This document shows, piece by piece, positions 46,841 through 57,226 of a stretch of DNA of 64,000 nucleotides (its first letter is position 1; the number at the start of each line of letters is the position of its first letter). A program made the translations under genes and the position numbers. The notes under the pieces are model-generated. The model did not search any database. It was not told the origin of the DNA and worked only from the letters and a program-made list of their open reading frames with translations. The stretch covers positions 1,674,001-1,738,000 of the forward strand of contig NC_057316.1 in assembly GCF_000687475.1 (NCBI RefSeq), read 5' to 3'. This stretch comes from Ustilaginoidea virens. Taxonomy: Eukaryota; Ascomycota; Sordariomycetes; Hypocreales; Clavicipitaceae.

Positions 46841-49100
46841 TATCTTATAGAATACTATATATATATTAACCTTAGTAAACTATTTCGCCTAGGAGAGGGA
46901 TCGTAAGGTCTCTTTAGTTAAAAGGAGGGGGTATTAATCTTAGACTATAACCTTATTAAGGGCCTAATAGTCAATATAAAACTGCTACCTACTATTCCCC
47001 TTTTTAGCTAATAAGACTAATACTACTGCCGATAAAAAGCTCGCTTAAATCTATCCTTTATCTATTAGGTTAATTACTTATCTCTAAACCTTAAGTAATT
47101 AGTCTTATAGTATATTATATAATAGGCCTTAAGGTAAGTCTAATTAACTCCTATCTATAGTCTTTTTAAGTCGGATATAATAATCTAATATACTTTAATA
47201 TAAAGGGAGACTAAAAGCCTTCTTTTTATTAAAAAGGTTAGCGAATTCCTATAATTCTATTAGGAGCACTTATAGCTCTTACGATTATAGGGTAAAGTCT
47301 TAATAAAATAGTAATATAATATAGAAGATGTGTATTATCTCCTATAAGCTTATTGCTATAAAGGAAGTCGATTAATCCCTAAAGTATTTCGTTTGCTTTA
47401 ATATACTATAGAAGACTAAGCTAAGGATATTTATTGCCATTAGACCCTATTATATTCTTATCGATTCTTTAATAATAAAGCTACCTATTAATTTAATCTT
47501 CAATTAGTAATACTTCGCCTATAGTATAATATTATAATACTCTATTTAAGGCATCCTAAAGATAATATCGCATATAAGGCCTAGGATAATATAAAGTATA
47601 ACTATAGATAGCTATCTATCGATATCGATCGCTATATAAACAATATAGGTAATAAAAGAACGTATTACCTTATATTCTCCTAAATAGCTTTAAATATCTA
47701 TTGCTATTCCGATTTCCCTATATTATAGTAGGCGGATAAATTAAAGGCCTAACCATTATACTATTTTTTCGCTTATAGCGCTATAGTAATTATATCCTAA
47801 ATCGATTAAAGTATTAATAAAGGTATAAGATTTATATAAAATTAGTACTAAAAAGGGGTATCTATTTATTCGTTTTATAATCTCCTCTAATTCCTTTTAT
47901 AATTAGGCTAAGGTCTATATATATATTTTAAGCCCTCTAATAAGACTAGGTTTAAAGGCTATTTTTTTTTTAATCTTTATCGCTACTTTCGACTTCTATA
48001 ACTTATAAATTAAGTAAAGCCATTTTAGCTATATCGGGTTAGATTACCGGTAGTAGGTAATATATAAACGTTTAATACTTAGGAGAGCTATACTAAAGGC
48101 AAAGGCCTTTCTTCCTATAATCTTTATATCGTTCTTTAGAGACCTATATCGCCTTAAGAGTGCGCTAATTACCCTTTAAGTCTAGCTTATTAATACCTAA
48201 TATTTATATATCGCCCTTAGAATCCTAAGTATATATTAGTCGGGAATAAGCCAAGCCCGATTAATAGTTAATAGTTAGGCTAGTCTTAATATCGATAGCA
48301 ATTTATTAGTAGCGGTCTACCGCTAAGTAGTAATTATAATAGGAGACCCTAAGACTAATAATCTTATTAGCTATATAAGCATTAAATACCAATCGGAGGT
48401 ATTTTAGTTTAACTTCCTTAGGCCAACTGAGACTATTAATAAATATAAGTTTTTCTTTAAATCGAATGAAGAAGGCAATAAAAGGTTCTTTTAGGCCTTA
48501 GTATAAAGAATGCTTAAGCTTAATAATAGCGCGATCCTACCGATATAGGTCCTTAAAGAGATATTAAAGGTATTCGAAGAACCTTATTATATTATAATCG
48601 CAAGCTATACTATTCTTAAAGAAAGCTGCGATCTATAATTAGACTATAGATAAAAGGTTCTAGAAGATAAATATCTATTAGGTCTTTTCGTCTCTAATAA
48701 ACTCCCTATCGACCTTAAGCTTATATTATATAAAGGTCCGCTAGGCTATAAATATAGCCTTTTTACTATTAAAAGGGTCCCCTATTAGGATCGGCTTACA
48801 CTTTAGCTAGGTATCCTAAGCAATAGGGAGGGGGGCATTCTATTATACGACTGGAGCCAATTAGGTGGCATTTTAGGAGCTATTTAACTAGTTCGTAAAA
48901 AAGGTCTATAGCAAGGCGGTAATAGCAGTAAGGTGCTGCGCATTAGTCTGCATCTATGCCTCTATCTACTATAATCCTACTGCAAATTGCTCTACTTGGG
49001 TATATATATTACGTCGGGGGCGTTATAGCTTTTGGTTCTCTCTACTTGGTTCTCTAGGTATACTCATCTCGATATCTTATATAGCCTGCATTATTAGCTC
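46841..49100 (-). pseudogene. Gypsy C gag, protease and RT N-terminus
   Basis: The minus-strand frame, broken by TAG/TAA, includes gag (about 49000-48050), the protease block TLIDLGYNYYSAISEK (about 47815-47765; family LIDSG with Ser lost), and RT entry GLLYNILQDQLLKV (about 47110). RT continues to about 46845, where the palm entry YPLLLTKETLRSLSQAK-like block lies. The same blocks in Gypsy A (3079-5215) show the two are related copies. Confidence 0.75.
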
Positions 49101-49145
49101 TATAATATGAGGTTATAATAGTAAGGCTAAGAGAGTCTATTTAAA

Positions 49146-49387
49146 TATAAAGGACTGGCCCTAGGGCTACTGCGAATAGGCATCGAATAAATATATTAAA
49201 TAGACTAAGGAGGAAAGAGAGAGGGCCCAAATAGGGGCCTCTAAGTAGCCTATTTATGCCCGTATGTAGCACGGGCCGAGTCCTTAGCGAGCCCTTATAA
49301 CCCTATGCCGATACTCCTAAGGCTAGTCGCGGGCGCAGCCCGAGTCCTAGCTATATTGTGGCGCGGGCGTAGCCCGAGCCCGTGACA
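49146..49387 (-). repeat. 5' LTR of Gypsy C (242 bp)
   Basis: Same length as the 3' LTR. It ends GGCGTAGCCCGAGCCCGTGACA-like at 49387 and is followed by AGAAT. Confidence 0.92.
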
Positions 49388-49392
49388 AGAAT

Positions 49393-49627
49393 GCGTAATT
49401 GCACTTTTGCAAACCTATATATAGCTGCGTGCAGCTGGCTAAAGTCAGTACGTAGTTGTTTGCGTATATAATAAAAAGGGGAAAGCAGCTGGCAATCCGT
49501 CGGACCAGCTGGTAATTTATCGGCGTACAGCTGGTAATAAATGCACGCAAATAATAGTCTGAGAGAAATCGATAGGATAAAATAGATAGAATAAAGCGAT
49601 TTACCGGGTGCAAATCGGGCTTATAAC
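49393..49627 (-). other. Copia B2 leader, upstream of the Gypsy C insertion
   Basis: This is the reverse complement of the B1 leader (22755-22990). It includes the primer-binding site next to the LTR (plus CGGGCTTATAAC, one RIP change from B1) and AGCTGG-rich repeats (about 49430-49545). It is non-coding. Confidence 0.85.
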
Positions 49628-50192
49628 TATTAAATAAAAACGGTAGTTTTTGCGCCTGCTAAGATAATGCAGTATGCGAAGGATAAAGGCAGTGGAATGG
49701 TAAAATCGCAGTAAGATAAAAGTAACGGCACAGATAAGATACGAGACTAAGGCGTAGGGACAATTTGAATTAATTGTGCACTCTTGCTTATATGCATACA
49801 TCCATATATTCCTCCTACTATTTAGGTAGGAATATCTAGGGATTTAAATACATAATATTCCAACATAGAACATCCCTAGTGAAATCAATCTGACATGAAT
49901 GTTATGACCATACTGTGATATCATAGATATGTGGCGAAATGTGCATTTGTAGTGCATCGAGATTTGCGACGATAAAGTGGTGTGATTAATTTGTGATGCA
50001 TTATATGTTTGTGCGTGAGGGAATGTGTGTAAGTACTGGGTACTCAACTTTACTAGCAGCCGCCATATACATATAAGTACTAAATACTTAATATCTTTCT
50101 TAATCTGATGATGCGGCGATGTGTAGAGATTGTCGGCGATAGATATCTAAAAATAATAAACTAAAATAACAATAAATAATTTCATTCTGACA
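49628..50192 (-). repeat. 5' LTR of Copia B2 (565 bp)
   Basis: It starts TATTAAATAAAAACGG (RIPped from TGTCAAACA) and ends CATTCTGACA, followed by the duplication CGCCC. Confidence 0.92.
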
Positions 50193-50197
50193 CGCCC

Positions 50198-51211
50198 TTT
50201 GTTACTAACGATGGTATAGGCTTTGTATAATAAGGCGTGATATTTTTCGACTTTGCTAATACTATTATGGGCTTCCATAGGGATTTTATCCATATTAATA
50301 GAGAAAAGCCGGGTATTATGGCGGAATTCGGCAGAAGTAAAATTTAGTCTAGTATCGTAGACTATCCAATCCGGTAGGCTAAGGTAGGTATTAATCTAGT
50401 ATTCCTTAAGGGCATTTTAAACGTTTAAGGCCTTCTGTCTTTAAGGGTTAAGGAACCTAGCTACCTAGAAGCTTATTGCGGCATCCACAATATGTAATAC
50501 CGGCCGATTATTAATATAAAGGATATCTATAATTATCTCGTAGTTAAATTATCGGTCATCCTTTAGTGTAAATTTAAATCGGCTAGGTGCCTTTGCGTTC
50601 ATCTAGTATTAATAGCATATATAGGTGATGCTCTCGATGATGTTGCGGTTAATATTATTATAACTAGCTCGTTGAAGCAATTTAGTAAGCCTATTAATAG
50701 AGGGGTGCCCGAATCGACGATACTAACGGATTTCCTGTGACAATAGGTGAAATACTGCAGTATCCGTGGCATTAAGAGTCTACTATAGATATCCCTATTT
50801 CCTAATAATTGGAACCTTAGTATTTACTTAGATTAATAAGTTATTAATATTGTTAAGCTTTACGCCCATCCTATCTATATCTGTAATAGAATAAAGGAAG
50901 GGGGTGCTGCTATTAAAGACGTAGAAGGGGATATTGCCAAATATCGTTAGAACATTTAGTATGCCGGAAGATATGGTAGAGCTAGCGCCGAAATTTACTG
51001 TATGCTTTTTGTTAGTTGTCTCGATAGTCAGGGTCTTTATTAATCTCATTAGGGCCTTTACTTAACCTAGGCCTGCTATTGATAGGCCGGAGGCGCTAGT
51101 ATCTAGTAGAATTCCACAGAAGGTGTAGTTACTATAGCATTCTTCTTCTAGAAAGGCAGAATTACAGTCTAGTAGTAAAGGCATTTAAAAAGGGTTAATC
51201 TATAAGAAGGT
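50198..51211 (-). pseudogene. D2 fragment, right piece (family D protease/integrase region)
   Basis: It matches 40441-41331 plus 42082-42200 of element D without the solo LTR, so it keeps the empty target site. The minus-strand block TVNFGASSTISSG...DIDRMGVKLNNINNLLI (51010-50830) corresponds to the same block of D. It is cut on the left by Copia B2 and on the right by Copia A2. The rest of D2 would lie beyond the window. Confidence 0.85.
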
Positions 51212-51957
51212 TGTTAAAATCCTATAGTAGCCTACTAGGCTGCTGGCCTAATGCCCTACTGGCTTACTGACCTTCTGGCCCTTATACCGCCTCTTGGACT
51301 TATGGTAGTCTTACCTTAGGCCTTTGCCTTTTACCTTAGGATTTTCAGTGGATTATTTACTGTATATCAAGTAAGTAGGCCTTAAGGTAGGCCTTGTTAA
51401 AAAGGTGTGGCATTGCTAAATTAGCGTGGTGGGCCTACTAGTGTGGTGGCGGCCTACTAGTGTGGTGGCTAGTCTACTAGTGTGGTGGGTAGTCACTAGC
51501 GTGGTGGCTAGTTACTAGTGTGGTGACTAGTTACTAGTGCGGTGGTTAGGGTGGTTGGAAAGGCTGGATATAGTGGGGCTGCTGACGTATTATATACGTG
51601 GCATAGCGAGCATTACGGGGAGCTTTCTTACTGGCTACCTTGGATGCCTGGGCCCACCCCTCCTTTGTGTATATATAGGATAGCTTTTCCCCTTCTTTCT
51701 AGATAGTAGAAGGGCAGCACAATTGAGTCTGTTAATGCACTATATGCCTCTTAACTTCTTACCTTCCCTGCGTTTTCTGGTTATCTTATATTTGCCTTGC
51801 CTTTACACTTGCTCTGCTTTATAGCACTTGTATAGTCTTAGGACTTAGTGAAAAATCTAGTATTATACTAAGATTAGTTCACAGGTCGCAGACAGTCTCG
51901 TGCTATCTAGCTAGCTAGTAAGGCTCTGCTTTTATAGTGACCTTGAGAATTGCAATA
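51212..51957 (+). repeat. 5' LTR of Copia A2 (746 bp)
   Basis: It starts TGTTAAAATCC and ends GAATTGCAATA. A tandem block with ACTAGTG(T/C)GGTGG units lies at about 51425-51545. Confidence 0.94.
51670..51679 (+). promoter_or_regulatory. Candidate TATA box in the Copia A2 LTR
   Basis: TATATATAGG is conserved in every family A LTR in the window and lies about 285 bases before the LTR end. The promoter role is inferred from sequence only. Confidence 0.4.
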
Positions 51958-51972
51958 GGTTATGAGCCCGGG
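51958..51972 (+). promoter_or_regulatory. Primer-binding site of Copia A2
   Basis: GGTTATGAGCCCGGG, complementary to the initiator tRNA-Met anticodon arm, begins at the first base after the LTR. Confidence 0.82.
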
Positions 51973-52359
51973 TTTTTACTTCTTTGTTTTTACCCTATCT
52001 CTTTTGTGTTCACCCCTTGGTCTCTCTTGCTTATTAGTACTACTAATATAGCTATCCTTTGGTATCCTTGGCTTACCCTTATCACCTTTGGCTTACCCTT
52101 TGTTACCTACGGCATTACCCTGCGGCAATCAACGGCGTACCCCTACGGCAACTTACGGCGTAACCTTACGGCACTTTTAGCGTAACCTTACGTTATTTTC
52201 GGAGTAACCTACGGCACCTACGGATTTTATAGTGTGATATCTACCACACTATACCACTGTATAACACCTTTGCACCTAGTGCACGACACCTACTGCACTA
52301 TACGGCACCTGTTATACTCTTCCACTTATAGCACTTTTGGTACGGCACTTACGGCACCT

Positions 52360-52445
52360 TTTATATTACGGCACCTATAGCACCTACGTCACCTACGGCA
52401 CCTACGGCACCTACGGCACCTACGGCACTTACGGCACCTTTATAT
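52360..52445 (+). repeat. GGCACCTAC tandem array in the Copia A2 leader
   Basis: 9-bp units repeat with little variation near 52397-52435 and degenerate outward. The array is part of a wider leader rich in ACGGCACTT and ACGGCGTAACC repeats (52080-52460). Confidence 0.8.
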
Positions 52446-52691
52446 TACGGCACCACATAAGCACCTTAAATACTAACGCTATATTCTGGACTTGCACAAC
52501 GCCTACGGCATTTGTGCTTTTATACTGAGACCTACCGCTATATTCTGCGGTTACCTTTTATAGTAGGCTACTAGCCACTATATTTACTAGCTGTCCAGCT
52601 AGTTACTCGACTATTTTGCCAGCTATTTAGCTGGTTATTCATCTGTTCCTACAGCTATTGGCACCATTTTTAACGACTTTTAACCACTATA

Positions 52692-55600
52692 ATGGCACAG
52701 TCTAGGCCTTCCACTTATAAGGCCACTTTGGATTCCAACTCTAAAGCTCATCTTACTGCACGACTACAGCTAGATATGGACTATATAAAGTCCCAGATGA
52801 ATACCCTAACTACCCTTATACAAGGCTTAGTTAGTAGGCAAATAGTAACGTTCCTACTATTACAATTAGCAAGGAACTAGTAGAGGCTACTAGCCCTACT
52901 ATCTCCGGTCCTACTAATATGAACAGTAAAGACCCTGTAGAGGCTATTAGCCCTACTATCCAACCTTCTGCTATTACGACTAGCAAGGACCCTGTAGAGG
53001 CTACTAGCCCTACTATCCAACCTTCTGCTATTACGACTAGCAAGGACCCTGTAGAGGCTACTAGCCCTACTACTATTAATGCCGCTTCTACTAATAATAG
53101 CAAGAATAATTCTACTAATAATAGGAAAAAGAAGCAGCAAAAGAAGAAGGAACAGGACTATAATAATAGCAGCAAACAGCAAAATATTGAGTCCTTTATT
53201 ATAGGCAATTATAATACCCAGGATACTAATATATCCTATTCCTCTTCTTCTACCACTATATCCACTGATATAAGCTATAGTGCTAAATCAGGCGGTAGGA
53301 CCCCTAAGGATGCCCTCCTTTACGATATAGGCTCTACTTATCATATTGTAAATGATAAGAAGTATTTCACCACTTTTCACTATTTTGAGAAGGATGATAA
53401 GCCGGTAATTACTACTGGTGGTGGCCCTATTTCCCCTACTGGTTGGGGCATAGCACGATTTACTGTGCTACAGGGCGTTAATCCCACCAAATGGGGTATT
53501 ATAGAGCTCAAGAATGCACTATATATTCCTACCTTGGATATTAACATTATTAGCGGTGTAAAGCACTATGCCGCTAAAGGGGTACTAATTAGAAATCAGC
53601 TTTGGTCAGCAAGCCGTAAATGCATCGGCATTTTTAAATTTGAAAAATACGGCTTTTTCCTTCTACAGAAAGGAATAGACACATCACTACTGCATCAACC
53701 TTGCAGCCATTATACTATTACTAATAGTATATCAGTAGAGGTCCCTAGCCCTACTAACCCTGCTGATTATAGTAATCCTGAGGATACTACTATTATCCCC
53801 GTTCCTACTACTGCGACTAGTAAGGAACCTGTAGAGGCTACTAGCCCTACTACTAACCAGCCCGCTACCACAACTAGCGAAGACCCTGTAGAGGCTACCA
53901 GCCCTACTACTAACTCTCCCGCTATTACGACTAGCGAAAATCCCGCTATTACGACTAGCGAAAATCCCGCTATTACGACTAGCGAAAATCCCGCTATTAC
54001 AACTAGCGAAAATCCTGTAGTGGCTACTAGCCCTACTCCTGCCCTTATAGCAGATGATACAGAATATCAGAAGCTATTACAATTAGCCGGCATTTGGCAT
54101 ATACGGCTAGGGCATATAGGTATTCAGCTACTTAAAAAGACCTGTGCTAATACCTACCTGGTTTACCCTTTAAAGAAGAAGGATATTACTAGAACAACCT
54201 TTATTACCTTTATCCACCAAAATGAAGGTATAGGCCCTATTTCTAGTGGCCTAGAAGGGGACTTTCACAGAGGGCAAAATATAGGTTCAGAGGGGGTATC
54301 TAGCAGAGAACCTGCTATTTTACTGGATGACCTTGAAAGCATGCCGGACCCTACTAACCTTACTAACATTACTAATACTAATGTTATACCGGATGACCTA
54401 GAAAGCATACCGGACCCTACTAATACTAGCGTTATTAACACTAATGCTACCTTGGATAACCGTCCTATAATACAGTCCCCGGCTACGGCAAAGGATGACC
54501 TTATAGATATCCTTACTAGCCTTAATCCTACCGATATTGCTAGCCCTGCTGGCCCTGCTGGCCCTGTTGGCCCTGCTGGCCCTGTTGGCCCTGCTGGCCC
54601 TGTTGGCCCTGCTATACCTGCTAGCCCTACCGACCCTACTAGCCCTACCGACTTATTCCCTCAGGAAGGTAATACTTTACACCACCTGATATGGGATTCC
54701 TGCTATACAGCTAAGCGTAAGCTAGCTAAAAAGGCCCCTGATGGTACGCCTAATAGCTGGAAGGATGTGCTACGATGCCCTGAAAAAGAAAAAGACCTTT
54801 GGATAAAGGCACTATTTAAGGAATTCGAGCAGCTATTAGATACTAAAGTCTTCCAATTTATTCCTAAGTCTAGCGTTCCTATTGATAGGAAAATTATACG
54901 CAATAGGCCTGTTTTTCGGGTTAAAAAGGATGCTAATAATCAGCCTATAAAATATAAGGCTAGATTAGTTGTTAAGGGCTTTATGCAAGTCGAAGGAAAG
55001 GACTTTCAGCATACCTATACTTCTACCTCTATCCCACCTACCTAGAGGGTTATACTAGCTTTGGCTGCTAGTAATAACTGGGAAATAGAGCAGATCGACT
55101 TTATAGGCGCCTTCCTAAATAGCGAACTTTCTGAGACCATTTATATGGATATTCCTAACGGATTTCTTGAATTTACAGAGAGCTTACTACTAACTAATAG
55201 CGATAGCAAGCTTTAGTCTGATATTCAACGGCAACGGCTACTAACTTTACTTAAAGAAGCCGGCTTTAATCCCTCTATTAAGCAAGCTATTTTACTAAAG
55301 AAGGCCCTATACGGGCTAAAACAAGCACCCCGCGAATGGCAACACCGGCTAAAAGACCTGATTTCTAGTGAAGGTTTTTTACCTTTGGCTTCTGATGCTG
55401 CCGTCTTTTATAATAAGCAAACCAGCACCTTTATCGTTACTTATGTTGACGATTGCCTATTAGTTGGTCCAAATATAACTTATATTAACCAGCTAAAAAG
55501 GAAATTTCATAAGGTCTATGCTATAGAAGACCGCGGTCCGGCTTCCTTCTTCTTAGGCGTACAAATTATACGGAATAGGAAGGAAGGTTTATTATGGCTA

Positions 55601-55708
55601 CACCAAGCCCAATTTATAGCAGAGGTCTTAGCTAAATTCGGCTTACAGGATACTAAACCTCAGCTAATTCCACTTCAACCAGGGATTCTAAATGAATCTA
55701 GTGGAAAA
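52692..55708 (+). pseudogene. gag-pol of Copia A2, part 1 (gag core and integrase deleted)
   Basis: ATG at 52692 starts a short gag N-terminus (MAQSRPSTYKATL). A one-base loss near 52840 (CAAAAT to CAAAT) shifts it out of the pol frame. The pol frame is then open from before 52919 to 55042. It holds three 19-residue TSKDPVEATSPT repeats, the gag C-terminal Asn/Lys tract, and protease YDIGST (53321). A hinge with more of the repeats follows, then the pre-integrase RLGHIG block. That block joins directly to LVYPLKKK, so the integrase is missing. RT follows. Two nonsense TAGs (55043, 55214) interrupt it, but YVDD (55442-55453) is intact. Copia A3 cuts in at 55709. Confidence 0.9.
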
Positions 55709-56452
55709 TGTTAAAATCCTATAGTAGCCTACTAGGCTGCTGGCCTTATGCCCTACTGGCCTACTAACCTTCTGGCCCTTATACCGCCTCTTGGACTTAT
55801 GGTAGTATTACCTTAGGCCTTTGCCTTCTACCTTAAGGATTTTCAGTGGATTATTTACTGTATATCAAGTAAGGTAGGCCTTGTTGAAAAGGTGTGGCAT
55901 TGCTAAATTAGCGTGGTTGCCTACTAGCGTGGTGGCGGCCTACTAGCGTGGTGTGGCATTGCTAAATTAGCGTGGTGGCCTACTAGCGTGGTGGCTAGTC
56001 CACTAGTGTGGTGGTTAGTTACTAGTGCGGTGACTAATTACTAGTGCGGTGGTTAGGGTGGTTGGAAAGGTCGGATATAGCGGGGTTGCTGACGTATCAT
56101 AGCGAGCATTACGGGGAGCTTTCTTACTGGCTACCTTGGATGCCTGGGCCCACCCCTCCTTCGTGTATATATAGGATAGCTTTTCCCCTTCTTTCTAGAT
56201 AGTAGAAGGGCAGCACAATCGAACCTGTTAATGCACTATATGCCTCTTAACTTCCACCTTCCCTGCGTTTTTGGTTATCTTATATTTGCCTTGCCTTTAT
56301 ACTTGCCCTGCTTTATAGCACTTGTATAGTCTTAGGACTTAGTGAAAAATCTAGTATTTATACTAAGATTAGTTCATAGGTCGCAGACAGTCTTGTGCCA
56401 TCTAGCTAGCTAGTAAGGCTCTACTTTTATAGTGACCTTAAGAAGTGCAATA
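55709..56452 (+). repeat. 5' LTR of Copia A3 (744 bp)
   Basis: It starts TGTTAAAATCC and ends GAAGTGCAATA. It is a slightly different LTR subtype from A2, shared with the solo LTR at 17933 (a second GTGGCATTGCTAAATTAGCG copy in the tandem block). Confidence 0.94.
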
Positions 56453-56467
56453 GGTTATAAGCCCGGG
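56453..56467 (+). promoter_or_regulatory. Primer-binding site of Copia A3
   Basis: GGTTATAAGCCCGGG, one G-to-A change from the A2 site. Confidence 0.8.
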
Positions 56468-57226
56468 TTTTACTTCTTTATTTTAACCCTACCTTTTTGT
56501 GTTCACCCCTTGGTCTCTTTTGCTTATTAATACTACTAATATAGCTATCCTTTGGTATCTTCAGCTTACCCTTATTAACTTCGGCTTACCTATTATCACC
56601 TTTGGCTTACCCTTATTACCTACGGTATTACCCTGCGGCAATCAATGGCGTACCTAACGGCAACTTACAGCATAACCTCACGGCACTTTTAGCGTAACCT
56701 TACGTTATTTTCGGCGTAACCTACGGCACCTACGGATTTTATAGTGTGATATCTACTATATTATACCACTATATAACACCTTTGCACCTAGTGTACGACA
56801 CCTACTGCACTATACGGCACCTGTTATACTCTTCCACTTATAGCACTTTTAGTACAGCATTTACGGCACCTTTTATATTATGGCACCTATAGCACCCACG
56901 GCACCCACGGCACCTACGGCACCTACGGCACTTACGGCACCTTTATATTATGGCACCATATAAGCACCTTGAATACCAACGCTATAATACGGACTTGCAC
57001 AACGCCTACGGCATCCGTACTTTTTTATATTAAGACCTGCCGCTATATTCTGCGGTTACCTTTTATAGTAGGCTACTAGCCACTATATTTACTAGCTATC
57101 TAGCTAGTTACTCGGTTATTTTACCAGTTATTCGACTATTTTGCTAGCTATTTAGCTAGTTATTCCTCTATTTTTACAACTATCGGCACCATTTTTTAAC
57201 GGATTTTTAAACCCTTTTTGCCCACT

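Larger units (their letters stand above)
33218..49387 (-). mobile_element. Gypsy C, chromodomain Gypsy with extra 3' region, split by element D
   Basis: This is a minus-strand Ty3/gypsy element with two 242-bp LTRs and the exact duplication AGAAT (33213-33217 and 49388-49392), inserted in the leader of Copia B2. Its order from the right is LTR, gag, protease, RT, RNase H, integrase, chromodomain, an extra 1.8-kb region, polypurine tract, LTR. Element D (37497-45590) and a solo A LTR (46099-46835) interrupt it. Without them it is about 7.3 kb. Coding parts are strongly RIP-decayed. Confidence 0.92.
27147..50192 (-). mobile_element. Copia B2, full-length element split by Gypsy C
   Basis: B2 is a minus-strand Ty1/copia element with two 565-bp LTRs and the exact target duplication CGCCC (27142-27146 and 50193-50197), inserted in D2. 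Its internal region (27712-33217 plus 49393-49627) is about 5.74 kb and carries all pol domains. Gypsy C splits it in the leader, giving the duplication AGAAT. It is the autonomous-length relative of B1 but heavily RIP-mutated. Confidence 0.92.

Noticed and set aside
52337..52528. 63-codon frame with GTYGTYGTY repeats
   Set aside because: It is the translation of the GGCACCTAC leader array upstream of gag, and no start context or conservation supports it.
54703..54903. Minus-strand open frame, also at 60499-60699
   Set aside because: Both are antisense to the conserved RT entry of A2 and A3 and exist only because the sense strand is conserved.
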